Source: Ignelater luminosus (taxonomy: Eukaryota > Arthropoda > Insecta > Coleoptera > Elateridae). Taken from it: a DNA stretch of 64,000 bases. The position numbers and the translations under genes were made by a program. Every line of letters starts with the position of its first letter. The stretch's first letter is position 1. The notes below the pieces were generated by a model. The model had not been told where the DNA came from, ran no database searches, and was given only the letters and a program-made list of their open reading frames with translations. Shown piece by piece: positions 11,925-24,955 of the stretch. Location of the stretch: positions 91,798 through 155,797 of the forward strand of contig VTPC01000883.1 of assembly GCA_011009095.1 (NCBI GenBank). The letters are read 5' to 3'.

Positions 11925-14900
11925 GATTTGCAACGTAACCTTGCATTACAAAACTTACATTTGCCTAAGACCTCTTTTGGTCTTAGGCCAGCTAAATTCA
12001 GAGGGTGGCCTTGGGCGTGAAAGCACTTAAAAGCACAAAACAATCAAACAAATATAAGTGATGTATAAATTTCAAAATTTTCTAATAAAAAAACATCTTA
12101 ATCAAAAAATTTAATAAATTTAAGTTTAAATAAATACAGGGAAAGTATTTTGCAGATAACCAATCTACTAATCGAATATAAGGCAGCATTCTAATAATAA
12201 TAAAACTATATCTCGAATGAACATATAAAATAAACTTTAAGAGTTCTTCGTTGACTCACAGGCTTAATAACTCTTATGAGATAAACATTATTTTTACACT
12301 ACTAGAAATTTCATCTATAACAATTGCGACAAGAAAACAAATTGAAATTTATGGATGAGGTGCACCGGATCACCATCCGTTGCCAGTTTTGATTAGTCTT
12401 GAGTTTCAGACATGGTTGGACTTTCTAAATCGGTGGCCATTAAATACGAATAATTGTGAAGCTGCCTGAAGCAAAAGATGTGGGTGCAGCCTTGAAAAAA
12501 ACTTTCCCAATTTGGGGTGGCTATGAAAATAGTTAATATCGTGAATGTGGCCTTGAAGTTAAATTTGAAATTTAGCTTACATTAGACCAAACAAGTACCG
12601 AGAAAAGTAGAAACTTACCCTCGAAGTACTAAGGCTTCGAACGAAATTCAAAACAACTATGAGCCCAATCAACCAAACGTTTCTCTCTTTCGTACTTGAC
12701 GCTCTAATGCCCTCCGTACAAGCAAACAAAAAATTATAATAATGTAATAATCGCAAGAAAGTCCACATCCAAAACTTGAAAAATTTAAACAAACTGTCCC
12801 AGCGTAGAATATTTAAAATTCCTATTGGAGAGACGAATTACCAAGGATGAAGTTAAAGTAAAACCTAATCTACTAAACCCAGGAAAGCAAAATAAAAAAA
12901 GAATTAATTTCAAACTTCTCAAATTTCTAATCAAATTAATGAAAAAAATCCAACGGGGTTTACAAATAAGCTAGTACAGTAAAGATTTCCTGATTCAATC
13001 TAGATCCGAATCAACTAATTACCAAGATAAACAAAATTCATATCTACCAGAGGTAACTTTCACGAAGGTAAGTATGAGAGTTTTAATAGTCATTCTTACT
13101 AGTATCCGATAATATCGTATAGGTACTTAATATTAGAATCACTTATAAAAAACTAACTCAAGTTATTACTAGCTATTTACTATTTACAAAACAATCCTTT
13201 GCAGAAGTGAATTATATTACTATTATATTTGCAAAGCTTTTTTGTGTTAACTCGGTAGAGTGGAGTAGTGAAAGTGGTAGCATTTGGATAGCCTTTAAGC
13301 ACAGTGATGGGCACTTACGTTCTAGCTTACCACAAAGAGCTTTCAACCAGAACTCCTCAGTAGGTGTCAAGGATTAACAAATGTTGGTGTGGTAGTCAAA
13401 CAGTTCATGAAACAAGTATCTTGCCCGACCTTGGCAATTAGCCACTTGGAATCGCCTCGAAAGTGCAAAAGATTCTATAGAATGCAACATCAAGATGTGT
13501 TTTACAAGAGTTTATGCACGTATCAAGTGACCAAATAGTAAAATCAGAATATAATGAACCCATGGTTATTATCACAGGATTATTTCTATCAAGATAAAAG
13601 GTTTAGACTGGTATAGTTCTTAAGAGCCTACAAGACCATGCAGTTGTGGAAAAGAAATTCAACAGTAACTGATACTACTAAAATAAGGCAAGGGCAGAAG
13701 ATATTCCTCCAAAACAAATCAGCAGAATTCAAACTGAAAACTGAATGGTACTTTTCTAAATAGAGATGTTTCATTAAAATAATTAAACGGAATTTACACA
13801 TTGCTGACAGAAAAGAGATGGACGGTTTCAGAATAGAATCAACCCGATTTGAAGAAATATTAATACTGCTGGGTACTTAATTTCTGCAAGGTTTAGAATT
13901 AAACCAAATAATAGTAACTAAATGTACATTCAAAACTTCCAAGCACCGACTTAAACCTACGGCAGCGTTCACAATAAATCTAATGCTTAAAAATAATAAG
14001 TGAGTTACGTTCTTACCTTTTACCATATGTTAGTACTAGTATAGAGTTTTCAATTACGCGAAATATTGTCACCTTAGAATAAAGTAAAATAAATTAACTG
14101 TTTGCCTTGATACCCTTACGAGTCAAAGGTAAGTAATGTTTTTAAATATTTTCTGTAATGACCGGTAGAAAAATTATTATCAATGTAAAATTAAAACTTT
14201 TCGATTTAGTAAGGAGTCTATATAGTTTAATAACGAATTTTTTACAGTGCCTAGGGATCTCCACCAAAATAGGGCCTTCATCAAAAAATTTTATGTTTGC
14301 ATTATAAAGAATAAAGATTAATTAACAGAGAAGAAAAAAACAAATTTTTTGAATCTTTTTTTTTAAATTAAAATTATGGTTTTTTAAGGAATATTTATTG
14401 ATTATATTAGTCATAATTAATTACAAAAAACAAATAAATGTATAAAAAATTATAGTTTTAAATTTTGTCCCATTCTCAAAAGAACTTCTACTTGATCGAC
14501 ATTCAATAAAATATCGATGCAGTCTGTTTATGATATTATTTATAACCTAAACGTGCAGTATTCTGTATTGGCATTTTCTCAATTTCTTGTACGTAGTTTT
14601 AATAATATTTTATTCTAAAATAACGACTTGTAATTCTTTTTATTTGAGTAAAATTCTTACGTATTTGTTGTAAGAATTAAAAAAAAGGGAGAGCCACCAC
14701 CATTTTTTGCCTAGAAGCCTCCACCAGAATAAATTCGGCTCTGGGGCCACTTATTAAAGAAGAATATAGTTAATATACTACGAGACACCTATATCAAACC
14801 ATATCGTTTCAGTTGAGAAGTTGGAAGTAGAAACACTTTTTCCAAACGTCAGGTCACTAAAAACATGTTATTTCTGAAATCTACATTCAACTTAACAATA

Positions 14901-17517
14901 ATAAAGGTTTTGAATTTTTCACTTAGAATGAGTAGTTTTCGAGTAAAATTGCATTTCTGAAAGTTTTTTTTTTTTTTAATTTTATTGGTTATTGTACACG
15001 AGACATTAATTCATTAGGGATTTAAATAATGAAGTCATTAACTGATGTAAAAACGTTTTACTAACTAATATTATATGGGATAACAGTAAAAGTTACATCT
15101 TTTACGTCCTTAAATTTTATCTTATCGTTTTACTTATATGCAAAAAGCGTCATTTTAGATAAATGAAACAGAATAAATCCCCGACGATTATTATGGTTAT
15201 TAAGAAATCTTTGTCTTTTATAGTTTTTCCTTTAAACTTTATAGAGGTATAAAAGTGCAACTTTGTTGTACGTAACTATTTTACTGTTCTCGTAATAATT
15301 TTTACTGGAGCAACATAAAACTTTCCCGAATTTTATTTTTATCTTGTTTATCTCTAAAATGGATTTCGAGCTTTGAAAAGAATTCTATTTCTATAAGTTA
15401 GATGTTTGCGTATAACATAAACGTGAAAAATGTGCACGACGGGCAATCAGAACGCATAAATTTTGCACGTAATATCGATAAATCGCGAAACAGCTATAAG
15501 CTTCCAATGAGGTAGCGTTATTATTCCTGTTGTAATATGTTAACTTTTTGAACGACCGCCCTCTAAACGTATATCATGTTTAGTGGTTATTCCCGTTATC
15601 TGTAGGCAATCCGTATGAACATCCGTCTCGGGAATGGCATTGGTTCCTTCTTAAATGGACCCGTCGCGATTTATGCATCCTAATAAGCCCATCTTATTGA
15701 CTGCGTTTCGCGGAACAGGATTTCTCTTTATACAAGATAAGCCCACGTGAACGAGGATTTTCTTTCAAACAACGCGGAATTATTTTTCTGATATTTTAGG
15801 ATTTAGCGTCGAGCAGCTTTAACAACATGTTGATCTCCTTCGGGAAATGCAAAATAACGACGTCTATATGTCGCCAAAGGCGGGATTTGTCCGAAGTTAT
15901 AGAGTAGCGAACGCGAGGCATTGAAAATTGCCGATTATAGGAACCTAAGCGCCCTATAAATATGTTACGGCCGTTAGAAAATTGCTTCGACTATGATAAT
16001 GATGCTTCCCAGCCCATAGAACTTAACTTTATAATTTATATTCATGTCTGGAGAAGATGTAATGAATATTTAATGATGTTTTTTGTTCAATAAACACACC
16101 AACGAACGTTGTTGCAGACTTCGCTTTTATAAACGCGCCAGCAGCGAGGCAATCCGGGTTAACATGAAATCAAGAAATTGCTTTGAGCAAAGTCTCGAAT
16201 TATAATTATAACTTTTCCTGCTCGTGTTGCATATCGTGGAAGACTGAATAGTCTTCACGTAATACTACAACCGCAAGCATACTGTTATAGGTAAAATATT
16301 GAATCATAGTAGGTACAGAATATCCTCCTGTAACTCTAGCGATGATGTAGCTATTTATAGGTGCATTATTGAATTTCCGATATTAGCGTTGGTCTGTTTT
16401 CATTTTTTAATTCGTTGTTCTTTTAGCATCTGCATTTTTTATTGAAACAAAACTTTATGAAAATACAAAGTTTTGTTGTAAATGCACCCGCTTTTATTCT
16501 TTTATTGATAATTTTATTCTACTTCACTTTTTAAAAATTGTTTAAAGCATTTTTATTATTTTCTTAATTAATCCCCGAATATTTCTTGGCACAAATAAAT
16601 TTACAATTATTACGTATAACGCTAAAATTACAAATTCCATAACCAATGTCTAGACGCGTCTAGACAGGAACCGCAAAGAATTTGAAACTATACCAGCTTT
16701 ATTCAATTTATAACAGACTATATCCTAACAAAAAGGGACAAAGCGTATCTCGTGTTTTTCTTTGTTTTTAATGCGTTCTGTTGTAAAACTAGGGCGCTAA
16801 CTATACAGTTCAACTATGAATTTTGTTAATGAACATTAAGGTGCATCTCTCGGCGTTAACATATATTATAATTTGGGATGTAAAGAGTAACAACCATTTA
16901 AAATCTTTGCCACTTACCTTTGGTCGTTAGTTCATTACAAAAGTGTTCCGGTCGCAGAAGTATGAAGATCCTGAAAACAAACAAAATATTTTCGTTAACT
17001 TAAGCTTGACTTTATTATAGACAAACCGTAACAGTTCCTGAACAAGTCAATGAAAGGGAACTAACTGTTTGAGACCACACTTTTCCACTTTTTCTGTACC
17101 GTAGTAGCAACCGTATACGTTGAAAAGATGAAAGCTTTTGCATGTACTGACTATGTACAGTCATCCACAAAAGTAACGTCCCAATTACAAAAAATTCTGC
17201 TACAATAGGATCGGAAAGTTCTGCATTAAAGTAGTGTAAGAATAATTAATTAGTTAATAGTTAGAAAATAAAAATACCTCATAAGAAAACGGATTGCCTT
17301 ATACATCTGCTTTTATTAATTGAGATAGGGACATTAATTTTTTTAACGAAAGATAATGATACATCTAAAATATACGAGATGTAATGTAAAACTAAGCAAT
17401 TAATAATGAATTTTTCACGCTGTAGAGCAGAAAAACTATAGATTCAAGACGGGTGTTATCAGTATCAAATGCAACCTGTAATTTATGCTCTTAATTCAAG
17501 ACAACGGATGCGAGGTA
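11925..17517. other. intergenic, no supported gene
   Basis: Long non-coding stretch. The first few hundred bases may be LTR. At 14252-14282 and 14709-14740 there are similar GCCTAG...CCTCCACCA...AATA blocks that may mark a decayed element. The interval 15400-16260 is visibly richer in CG dinucleotides and less AT-rich than its surroundings and is not repeat-like, so it could be conserved regulatory DNA. No exon was recognised. Confidence 0.4.
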
Positions 17518-17767
17518 TAATAATAATAATAATAAAGTTGTATATTTAGCCATGCTATTTCTTTGTACATTCAATAATAAACTTATCCTTACAATTTACA
17601 AATTAAAATTATTTTAAACCATAACTAACAATTAACATTAAATATAACAAGAAATATACCCTAACAAAAATAACAGTTAACATATCAAACAGGAAATACA
17701 CAATAAAGCAGTAAATAACAAACAATATTAATTTATAAAAACATCAAATAACACCAGGAATACACTA

Positions 17768-20618
17768 TTAATTTATTTTGTATTTATTTAACTTACTTTT
17801 GAATGTATTTAAATTTGGCGAAGTTCTTATCTCATCTGGCAAATTATTAAATTGTTTAAGGCATTCCGTAAAAATAGTTTTACAGCTATTTCTCGTAGTA
17901 ACGGTAATTATCCTATATTTATCAATTCCGCGAGTGTAGTATCCATGAACATCATTATTACATATTACGAAATCTTTAAGATATGTTGGGGCCATTCCAT
18001 TTACTATTTTATACATAAGTATTAAAAGATTCTTCTTTATTTTTTCACCGACAGGTATAAATGATAGTTGATCATGCATAAGTTTAATTGGCGTATATTT
18101 ATTACATTGTAATATGACCCTCATAGCACGATCCTGTAAAATCTGTAATTTCTTTATTTGCGACTGCCGATAATAGAAATACTGAACTACAATAGTCAAA
18201 ATGCGGTTGTATTATAGTTTTATATATTAATGTTTTTGCCCAAACTGATAAATTCTTTCCTATTCTAGCTAAAAACGCAATTTTCTTCATTGTAATTTCT
18301 ACATGCCTACCAAATTTTAAATGCCGATCTATTAAAACTCCTAAATATTTTATTTCATGTCCTAATTCTAATGTATCTCCTTCAATTTTAATTTCAATTG
18401 GTGTATCTTTAATTTTCTTAAGATTAGATGTTATAGCTATTACCATGCATTTGGTTTTTTTAGTATTTAATTTTAATCTATTTATAATTAACCACTTACT
18501 TAAATTTTCAAGATTTTAGTTGACTACATTCATCATTTTGGGAATATTATTGCCGCATGTAGTAATTAAGGTATCATCAGCAAACAAATTAATATTCATA
18601 ATATTGTTATTATGACTCTTCAAAACGTTGTTTATATCATTCATGTATATAATAAATAGGAGCGGTCCTAGAACACTACCCTGCGGAACCCCCGGAAAGC
18701 ACTCCCTGGGACTAGAAACAACATCGTCGTACCTAACCACTTGAGTTCTGTTTGTCAAATAGTCTCTAAACCAATCTAAAACTGTTCCTTTGATACCATA
18801 CTGATGTAACTTTTTTATTAACCTATCTCTATCAATTGTTTCGAAAGCTCTTTTTAGATCCAAGAAAATAGCTATAACAACATTATTCCTATCCAGTTCA
18901 TTTCTCCATTCTGTTAAGACAAGTTGCAGCGATGTTTTACAAGAATGTTGTGTTCTAAAACCTGACTGCCTATCCATAAGTAATCCATTGTCCTCGAAAT
19001 ACTCAACAATCTGTCGATGAACAACAATTTCAAGAATTTTTTCACATGTGGGTAACATGTTAATTGGTCGGAATTTATTAGCATTTACAGTACTTTTTAC
19101 TTTAGGTATAGGTACAATGGTACTCACTTTAAACAAATCAGGAAACCTACCAAATTGTAATGAAGTATTGATTAAATTAAGTAATGGATATCCCAAAACA
19201 TGGAAAGTATTTTTTAAGAATTCAGCATTAATACAGGATACATTCGATTTATTTTTTAAATTTACAACAATTGCTTTTAACTCTTGCAAAGATATCGTTC
19301 TAAAGTTACATAACTCGCTAGTTGTTGTACAAAGATAATTAGTGTCTTGCTTTGAAGTTATTTGGCGAATACTTTTCGCAATTTCAGTTAGAGTTTCAAT
19401 AAAAAATTGATTAAACGCATCAGCTAGGTTGTATGTGATATTGATATTGCCGTCAAATTTAATATTAGTTGGTAGGTATTCTGGTTTGCCCTTAGTTATA
19501 TTTTTAATTACATCCTACATTTTCTTAGAGTTATTCTTACAACTATCAATTCTCTTTTCTAAATCTTGCTTTTTGGCTGTTTTTATTAATTTAACAACTT
19601 CATTTCTATGTTTTTTATATACATTCCAATCATTTATGTTTTTTGAAGTTTTGAATGCTTTATATGCCAGATCACGTCTTTTCTGCGCTAAACTGATTGT
19701 AGTATTATATCAACTGTAAATATTATTTCTCTTTTTAACCGTTTTACTTGGTGCTACACTATCTAAAATTTCATTTATATTTGATTGAAACTTCTCTGTA
19801 ACGTAATTAATATTTACACTATTATATATCCATTCTTTCTTTATTAAATGCTCGCAAATTATATCAAAATCTTCTTTTTTAATTTTGCGCGTCGTAATAT
19901 ACCGCGTTTTGTTTTCAACATGAACAGGCTTTTTCCATTTAATTTTAACAATATCATGATCTGTGATTTTAGGCATATAAAGCACTTCTGCTTCTATTAA
20001 ATTATTATCATTAGTAATTACTAAATTTATTAATGTAGCGCTAGTATTAGTAGTTCTTGTAGGTTCCGTAACAATCTGTTTCATTCCAAAATTCTGTATT
20101 ATCTCTCTTAACCTTATTGAATAAGTATAATTAGTTAACACTTTAATATTAAAGTCCCCTATAAAAACAATAGCTAACCCTGTTGTAATTAATTCCTCGC
20201 ACAGATTTTCAAAATTATCTAAGAATTCGCAGTCACTTGCTGCGGGTGAGTGATAGGTAGACACTAAGAACATTTTATTTTTTGATACAGTTAACATTAT
20301 AGTTGAAAACCAAAAGTTACTTTCTTTTATGTAGTTCTTCACTGATCCTACTTTTACATCCTTTCGAATATACGTTACTACTCCCTCTGTATTCCTACTT
20401 TTTGAATTACACCTTATACTGTTATATCCACTAATTGCTATTTCAACGTCTTCAATTTCGTCTGTTACTCGTGCTTCTGATAAACTAATAACGAGCGGCT
20501 TAAAGTTTTTGCAAAATAGCGTTTCAATGTCATTTTTATATTTTAATAGACTACGTATATTAACATAAATAATACAGTCACTGTTACGTTTATTCGCGTT
20601 GCATAAATTTGTTTTCAT
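17768..20618 (-). pseudogene. LINE ORF2: endonuclease-reverse transcriptase
   Basis: The N-terminal half (20618-19713) is an APE-type endonuclease: YVNIRSLLKYKND, SLSEARV (metal-binding Glu), VFIGDFNIKV and ITDHDIVKI. The reverse transcriptase follows: IPIPKVKS-like motif 1, FRPINMLPTCEKILE, AIFLDLKRAFETIDRD (motif A Asp), PGVPQGSVLGPLLF (motif B) and NLFADDTLI (motif C, the catalytic DD). The C-terminal domain ends at 17768. Four lesions are visible: in-frame TGA at 19710-19712 (a probable former Trp), TAG at 19515-19517, TAA at 18516-18518, and one frameshift near 18180. All catalytic motifs are otherwise intact. Family-typical length would be about 950 residues. Confidence 0.85.
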
Positions 20619-21885
20619 AAAAAAGGGTTTTCTTTATTTGTCAATTTTGGTAATGCCAGATAAATTCTAGAATTGTTATTTATCACCTCAGCACTATCTT
20701 CATGTGTGTCTGCGTCTCGATCTGTAGCTTTGGATTTTTCAGTTTTTTCATTTCCATTTATCACCGTTTCGTCTTTCATTATGTTGATTGGAACAATTTT
20801 TATTAAATTCCCATAATTAACGAACTCCTTACATATTAAATTTTCACCTGTCTGCAACTTAATACTAGTAGTAATATTATTCGCAATGCTTTTACACAAA
20901 TTATATTTGCCAAATTTTCTTAGATGCAAACCATGCGCTGTGTACGATTTTGTTGTTAACAAGGAATTTGAATCCAGAAAGTTAACTTCATTGTAACTTT
21001 CTTGGCTGGCTTCAAAAATTTGCTATTTATATCGTATATCAACTGATTCAATACTTTTCGCCCCTGCCAGTAAGGAGCGGATAAACAAATTACGTTTGTA
21101 TTTTTTAACTCATTAAACACTTTCAGAATCTCTTCATATTTAATTCGTTTGCCATTCAAAGCGTTGTGTATTCCTCCCCAGATAATAACAAAATCCTTTT
21201 TATCATACATAGTTCACCTACGCTTTCCACCACTTTATCAAAAGTTGCATTCGGCTTAAAAACACATTTTCTGAAACATTATCATTTTCTAATAAATCGT
21301 CTAGCATTCTTGCACAATTACGTCCATGGCTTCTGCTACTATTAGCACATTCGATTTTAAATTATTTATCGGTTTAACACATTCTTCGTCCACATTTACT
21401 TTTTCTATTTCTTGAATATTCTTAATCTGCGGTGATATGTTTGTCACATTTCTATTTTCATTTTTGTCTGACCAGCTTTTCTTTGTATATTCTGAATTCT
21501 CTTCCTTATCTTTACTTTTTTTAACTGTTTCTTTACTTTTTTTAGCTGCTTCTACTTGCTGTCGCTGTTGTAATCTATTTATTAATTTCTTTTTTAATTG
21601 AACCACCATCTTTTTTAATATTTTAACCTTTTTTTCTATCTGTTGTATTTTATTTTGATAACTGTTAACATATTTACGTGCAATATTTTTACGTTGCTTT
21701 TTAACTTGTTCTTCTGATATCTCTATTCCATTACCTTCATTCACAAAACTAGAATTTAAAGCATGTCGTAGTTTATTTACTAATTCACTTTTATTGCCAG
21801 TCTTATCTATATTTCTCTTTTCCAATTCTGATTTTAATTCCCTGACTTTCATTGCTGATATTTTTTTGCGTTCTTCCATTATCAA
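20615..21885 (-). pseudogene. LINE ORF1: SAP + coiled coil + SGNH-hydrolase-like
   Basis: Starts at 21885. Residues about 10-45 (MKVRELKSELEKRNIDKTG) match a SAP DNA/RNA-binding motif. Residues about 75-125 are Lys/Gln-rich and predicted coiled coil. The segment NVLIVAEAMD (about 21340) corresponds to block I of SGNH hydrolases, where the serine position is degenerate. KKDFVIIWGGIHNALNGK (21203-21150) fits block III. AHGLHLRKFGK (about 20930) fits the His-containing block V. ORF1 esterase domains of this sort occur in CR1-like LINEs and are thought to aid RNP or membrane interactions. The reading frame is broken by a stop at 21301, frameshifts between 21300 and 21210, and another near 20960. 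The final TGA overlaps the ORF2 start. Confidence 0.7.
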
Positions 21886-22277
21886 AACTATTTCTAAATA
21901 TTTATTAATTCATAAAATTATTCAATTGATTTCAAAGAAATAGCACAGTATGATAAAACAAGCACATAACACAGAGCAAATGAAAAATACGTCTTACTGC
22001 GGCAAAGGTTAGCAACTCTTCTGTAGTAGTATTTCACTAAAAAAAATTTAAGCAAAGTATGGTTTGCATTTCTTGATCACCCATATAAAAAAAAGATTTA
22101 CTTAGATTTACCAGAATTGCTTTTTAAATATTAAAGACTATAAACCAATTGCATCAACGATTTCATTGGCATCACAATGGATACAATGTACAACAAAAAT
22201 GCAATCAATTTTAATGGTAATCACATTGTTGATGCAATCGACCCTTAGATCTATTGCTGTAATACTGGAAAACTATA

Positions 22278-22423
22278 CAGGGTGTCAACGAGAAATGGAA
22301 ACGGTTCGCCTTTTGCTTATACTTTAAAATAGAGTTCTAAAACTCGGAACATGGAAAGTTTCAGAACTCTGCTTCAAAGTACAAGCAAACGGTAGACTGT
22401 TTCCCCTTCTCGTTGACACCCTG
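22278..22423. mobile_element. 146-bp hairpin MITE, TA-flanked
   Basis: The termini are near-perfect inverted repeats (CAGGGTGTCAACGAGAA on both sides) flanked by TA. The whole element folds into a single hairpin with a short centre. CAGGGTG ends with TA duplication indicate a Tc1/mariner-type non-autonomous element. Confidence 0.8.
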
Positions 22424-22438
22424 TACCGTTTTTCATAT

Positions 22439-22916
22439 AAGGGTGTAACTTAGATATTGTAACAAACTTCAAGAGACGATTCTTCAAGTAGCTTTAAAAA
22501 AAAGAGTTTTCATAAACATGAATTCGAAACTCAACCGTTTCGGGAGATAGAGGGTGTTAAAGTTTCATTTAAAATTACTTGTTTTTTCAATATTTCAAGA
22601 ACAAGGTGAGTTGTCAGAATAACGTTTTCTACATGGTTGTTACTCTAAGTAGTCTACTATTTTACTTAGTTTTGTATTTGATATTCTTATCAGAAGCGGA
22701 GAAATGGGAAGAGCTAGCTCATTATTCTAATGAAAATCGTTACACCACTGAAAAAATAACAAGAAATTCTATTTTCGGAATCATTAATTTGACAAAATAC
22801 AAGAACGACTTTTTTGCGCAATTGATTATTGATTCCAAAAATTAAAAAATTCTTTAATTTCTCTGTGGCAAAGAATTGCCACTCCAAGTTTGTTACAATA
22901 TTTATGCTACACCCTG
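22439..22916. mobile_element. 478-bp MITE with 30-bp TIRs
   Basis: The left end AGGGTGTAACTTAGATATTG and the right end, on the minus strand CAGGGTGTAGCATAAATATTG, continue into a shared TAACAAACTT. TA follows the right end; the left target site is degraded. It lies 15 bp from the preceding MITE. The small ORFs inside are incidental. Confidence 0.7.
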
Positions 22917-23650
22917 TAGAGATAGTTTTATTACTCTGTAGCTTAATCACCAAAATTAACATGCATTGTTTAAACGTCTTGACAAGTGTCCATTAATTAT
23001 TTATCATGCAGATTTAATCCGTTATTCTTAAGCCCAGACTTTATCTTCGTTCCGATAAATAGTCTTTGTTAAGTCAGAATAGTAGAAATACTATACATCA
23101 GCTATGGCTAATCATTCTAAGAAGAGCTAAAAGTTTAACATTAGCATGAGGTAGAGGTCAATTAGTATTGGCCAAGAAACTTGATCTGCTTTTCCTTACT
23201 CCGTCGCGCCGTAAGCCTCAAGCAAACCATGCAAAAGATAAGTGTGTTCTAGGGTTGCTTATTTACGTCATGTGATTGAGTACAAAAACGAAAAAAACGT
23301 TAAACTATGTAGCTAACATCTTTCTCTACTCCATGCATCTTATGACATAATTAAACAACCAAAATTCGTATCGGAAGTCACCTAGGTACACCGAACCCAG
23401 ACAGTGAATTTTAAGTACATCAGGTTTTCAAGTGTCACTATTGGTGTACTTTCACTACAGATTCTTCTTCACAATTCTTTCTTGTACTTGATACCACAGG
23501 ATAAACTATGGTCGCCGCTCGGTCTACAGATACACCCAACATTTATTATAAAACAATTAAAACTTTAAATAAAATATTAAGGTAGAAAAACCTAATTTCA
23601 AACGTCATGGCACATCAGGAAGAAAAAATGATCTGTGCGTCACCACTATA
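22917..23650. other. intergenic, no gene seen
   Basis: No gene or structured element recognised. A GCTCGGTCTACA motif at about 23517 recurs near 28263, suggesting an undefined dispersed repeat. Confidence 0.35.
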
Positions 23651-23940
23651 CAGTGTGTTCACATTTCGATGCTCACTATTGGGATCTCGGAAATTGTAAG
23701 AGTTACGAAGTCGGTTGCTGTTCTTTTCTATCTTTGCTCGTTCCTGAGATATTTCACTTTAAAAAAATACAATTAATTTCGTTTTTAGCAAATATCTAGT
23801 AAGCCGTAAACTTTTTTGAAAAAACAAAAGCATAAGTAAATTGATCTCCAAAACAGCCAAATTTCTTCTAATTTAAACGGCTTCATATCTCTTACAGTTT
23901 TCGAGATCTCAATAGTAAGCATCGAAATGTGGACACACTG
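23651..23940. mobile_element. CAGTGTG-family MITE, short 290-bp form
   Basis: Ends CAGTGTGTTCACATTTCGAT and, inverted, CAGTGTGTCCACATTTCGAT, with TA on both sides. It is a deletion derivative of the 742-bp form at 54190-54931. About 60 bp of the left arm are joined directly to the right arm at GTCGGTT/GCTGTTC. It belongs to the same family as the composite at 36804-39414. Confidence 0.85.
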
Positions 23941-24774
23941 TATAATGATGATGACTGAGGAAGGAAGGATCTGGCAAATTTCAAGTTGGTCTCTTTATGT
24001 TACTTTTGGTAAGGACCGATGAAGTGTGGTACACAGTGAAATTTAATATAATCACCTTAGCCAATTTGGATGCATTGAATACCATTCATTTTGTTCATTG
24101 TGTATCGTACTGTTTCACCATTATCATTCTTGATAACACATAAAATTATATTCATTAAAAAGACTTTCCCTCAATTTTTAAACCTGCTAGGAGACGCAAG
24201 CAGACTTTTTTAAGTCAAAATTGAATCAAGCCGAAAATGAAGTATGTTAAGCTGTTCGGCCCTTATCCGTTTTTCCAATTACTCATTTACTTTAGACGAA
24301 ATGGATTTTCTAGCTCAGACAGGTGCTTCTAAGCCAACAGAGATTTCTGAGTTAACGGAATATTTGAAACTAACGAGTTTTATAAGTAGGTAAACTGAAC
24401 TACTCTTTTTCTGTCTTCAAGATTGTGTAAAATTATTTTATACAAATACATACAATGTGGTATTTTGTTATAGCCCTTAAAGTCTAATAATTTCAGAAAA
24501 AACTACATACGTAAGCGAATTAGACACAATTATTGGAAACCTGCATTTTTCTGGTATTTAGGTTAACTGTACCAGTTATATAACGTTTTTATTTTCTTTG
24601 TTTATCTGAGGCATTTCAAGTCTGTATCAAGCTCTCGGGTCGATATGACTTTCTGGATTTTAAGACAAAATCTAGACTAGACTGTACCTGAAGTAAACCA
24701 AGGTAGGCGACACCTAAAAGTTGGAATCAATATGTATGTTGACCCCATTCTTGTACTTTTCTTCCTATTTGCAG

Positions 24775-24955
24775 ATCTGTACGCGATTGCACAGGACGTG
24801 GCTGTGAAGTAGCTAAGATCGTAGCTGCAGCAGTAAAAACAGTATATTTAGGTTCCTTTATAGGATTAAGGATTTACCTAGCGTTCTATTCGTGTAATTT
24901 CCATTATAGCTGTATTCGATGCGGAATCGTATCGTTGTTCGGTGAGCGTTTTTAA
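24775..24955 (+). other. possible orphan exon of unknown gene
   Basis: A good 3' splice site (pyrimidine tract then TTTGCAG, ending 24774) is followed by a frame open for 59 codons, beginning SVRDCTGRGCEVAKIVAAAV and ending at TAA 24953-24955. A possible donor GTGAGC lies at 24942. The helical, small-residue-rich, Cys-containing segment is loosely like the second exon of the gene at 49695-53268. The splice phase differs and no first exon was found. This may be chance. Confidence 0.2.

Larger units (their letters stand above)
17518..21960 (-). mobile_element. decayed LINE (non-LTR retrotransposon), two ORFs
   Basis: A nearly full-length element on the minus strand. ORF1 carries SAP and SGNH-hydrolase-like motifs, ORF2 carries endonuclease and reverse transcriptase. 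The 3' end is a (TAA)6 tract on the plus strand, (TTA)6 on the element strand (17518-17535). The ORFs overlap as ATGA at 20615-20618. The 5' end is approximate because no target duplication was identified. An esterase-like ORF1 together with a long C-terminal domain after the RT points to the CR1/L2/Jockey side of the LINE tree; the clade is not certain. Few lesions per kilobase imply a fairly recent insertion. Confidence 0.85.

Noticed and set aside
17518..17535. (TAA)6 microsatellite as an independent feature
   Set aside because: It lies at the expected 3' end of the LINE, so it is best explained as the element's tail.
19429..19719. 96-codon plus-strand ORF
   Set aside because: It is the antisense shadow of LINE ORF2 between the endonuclease and RT domains.
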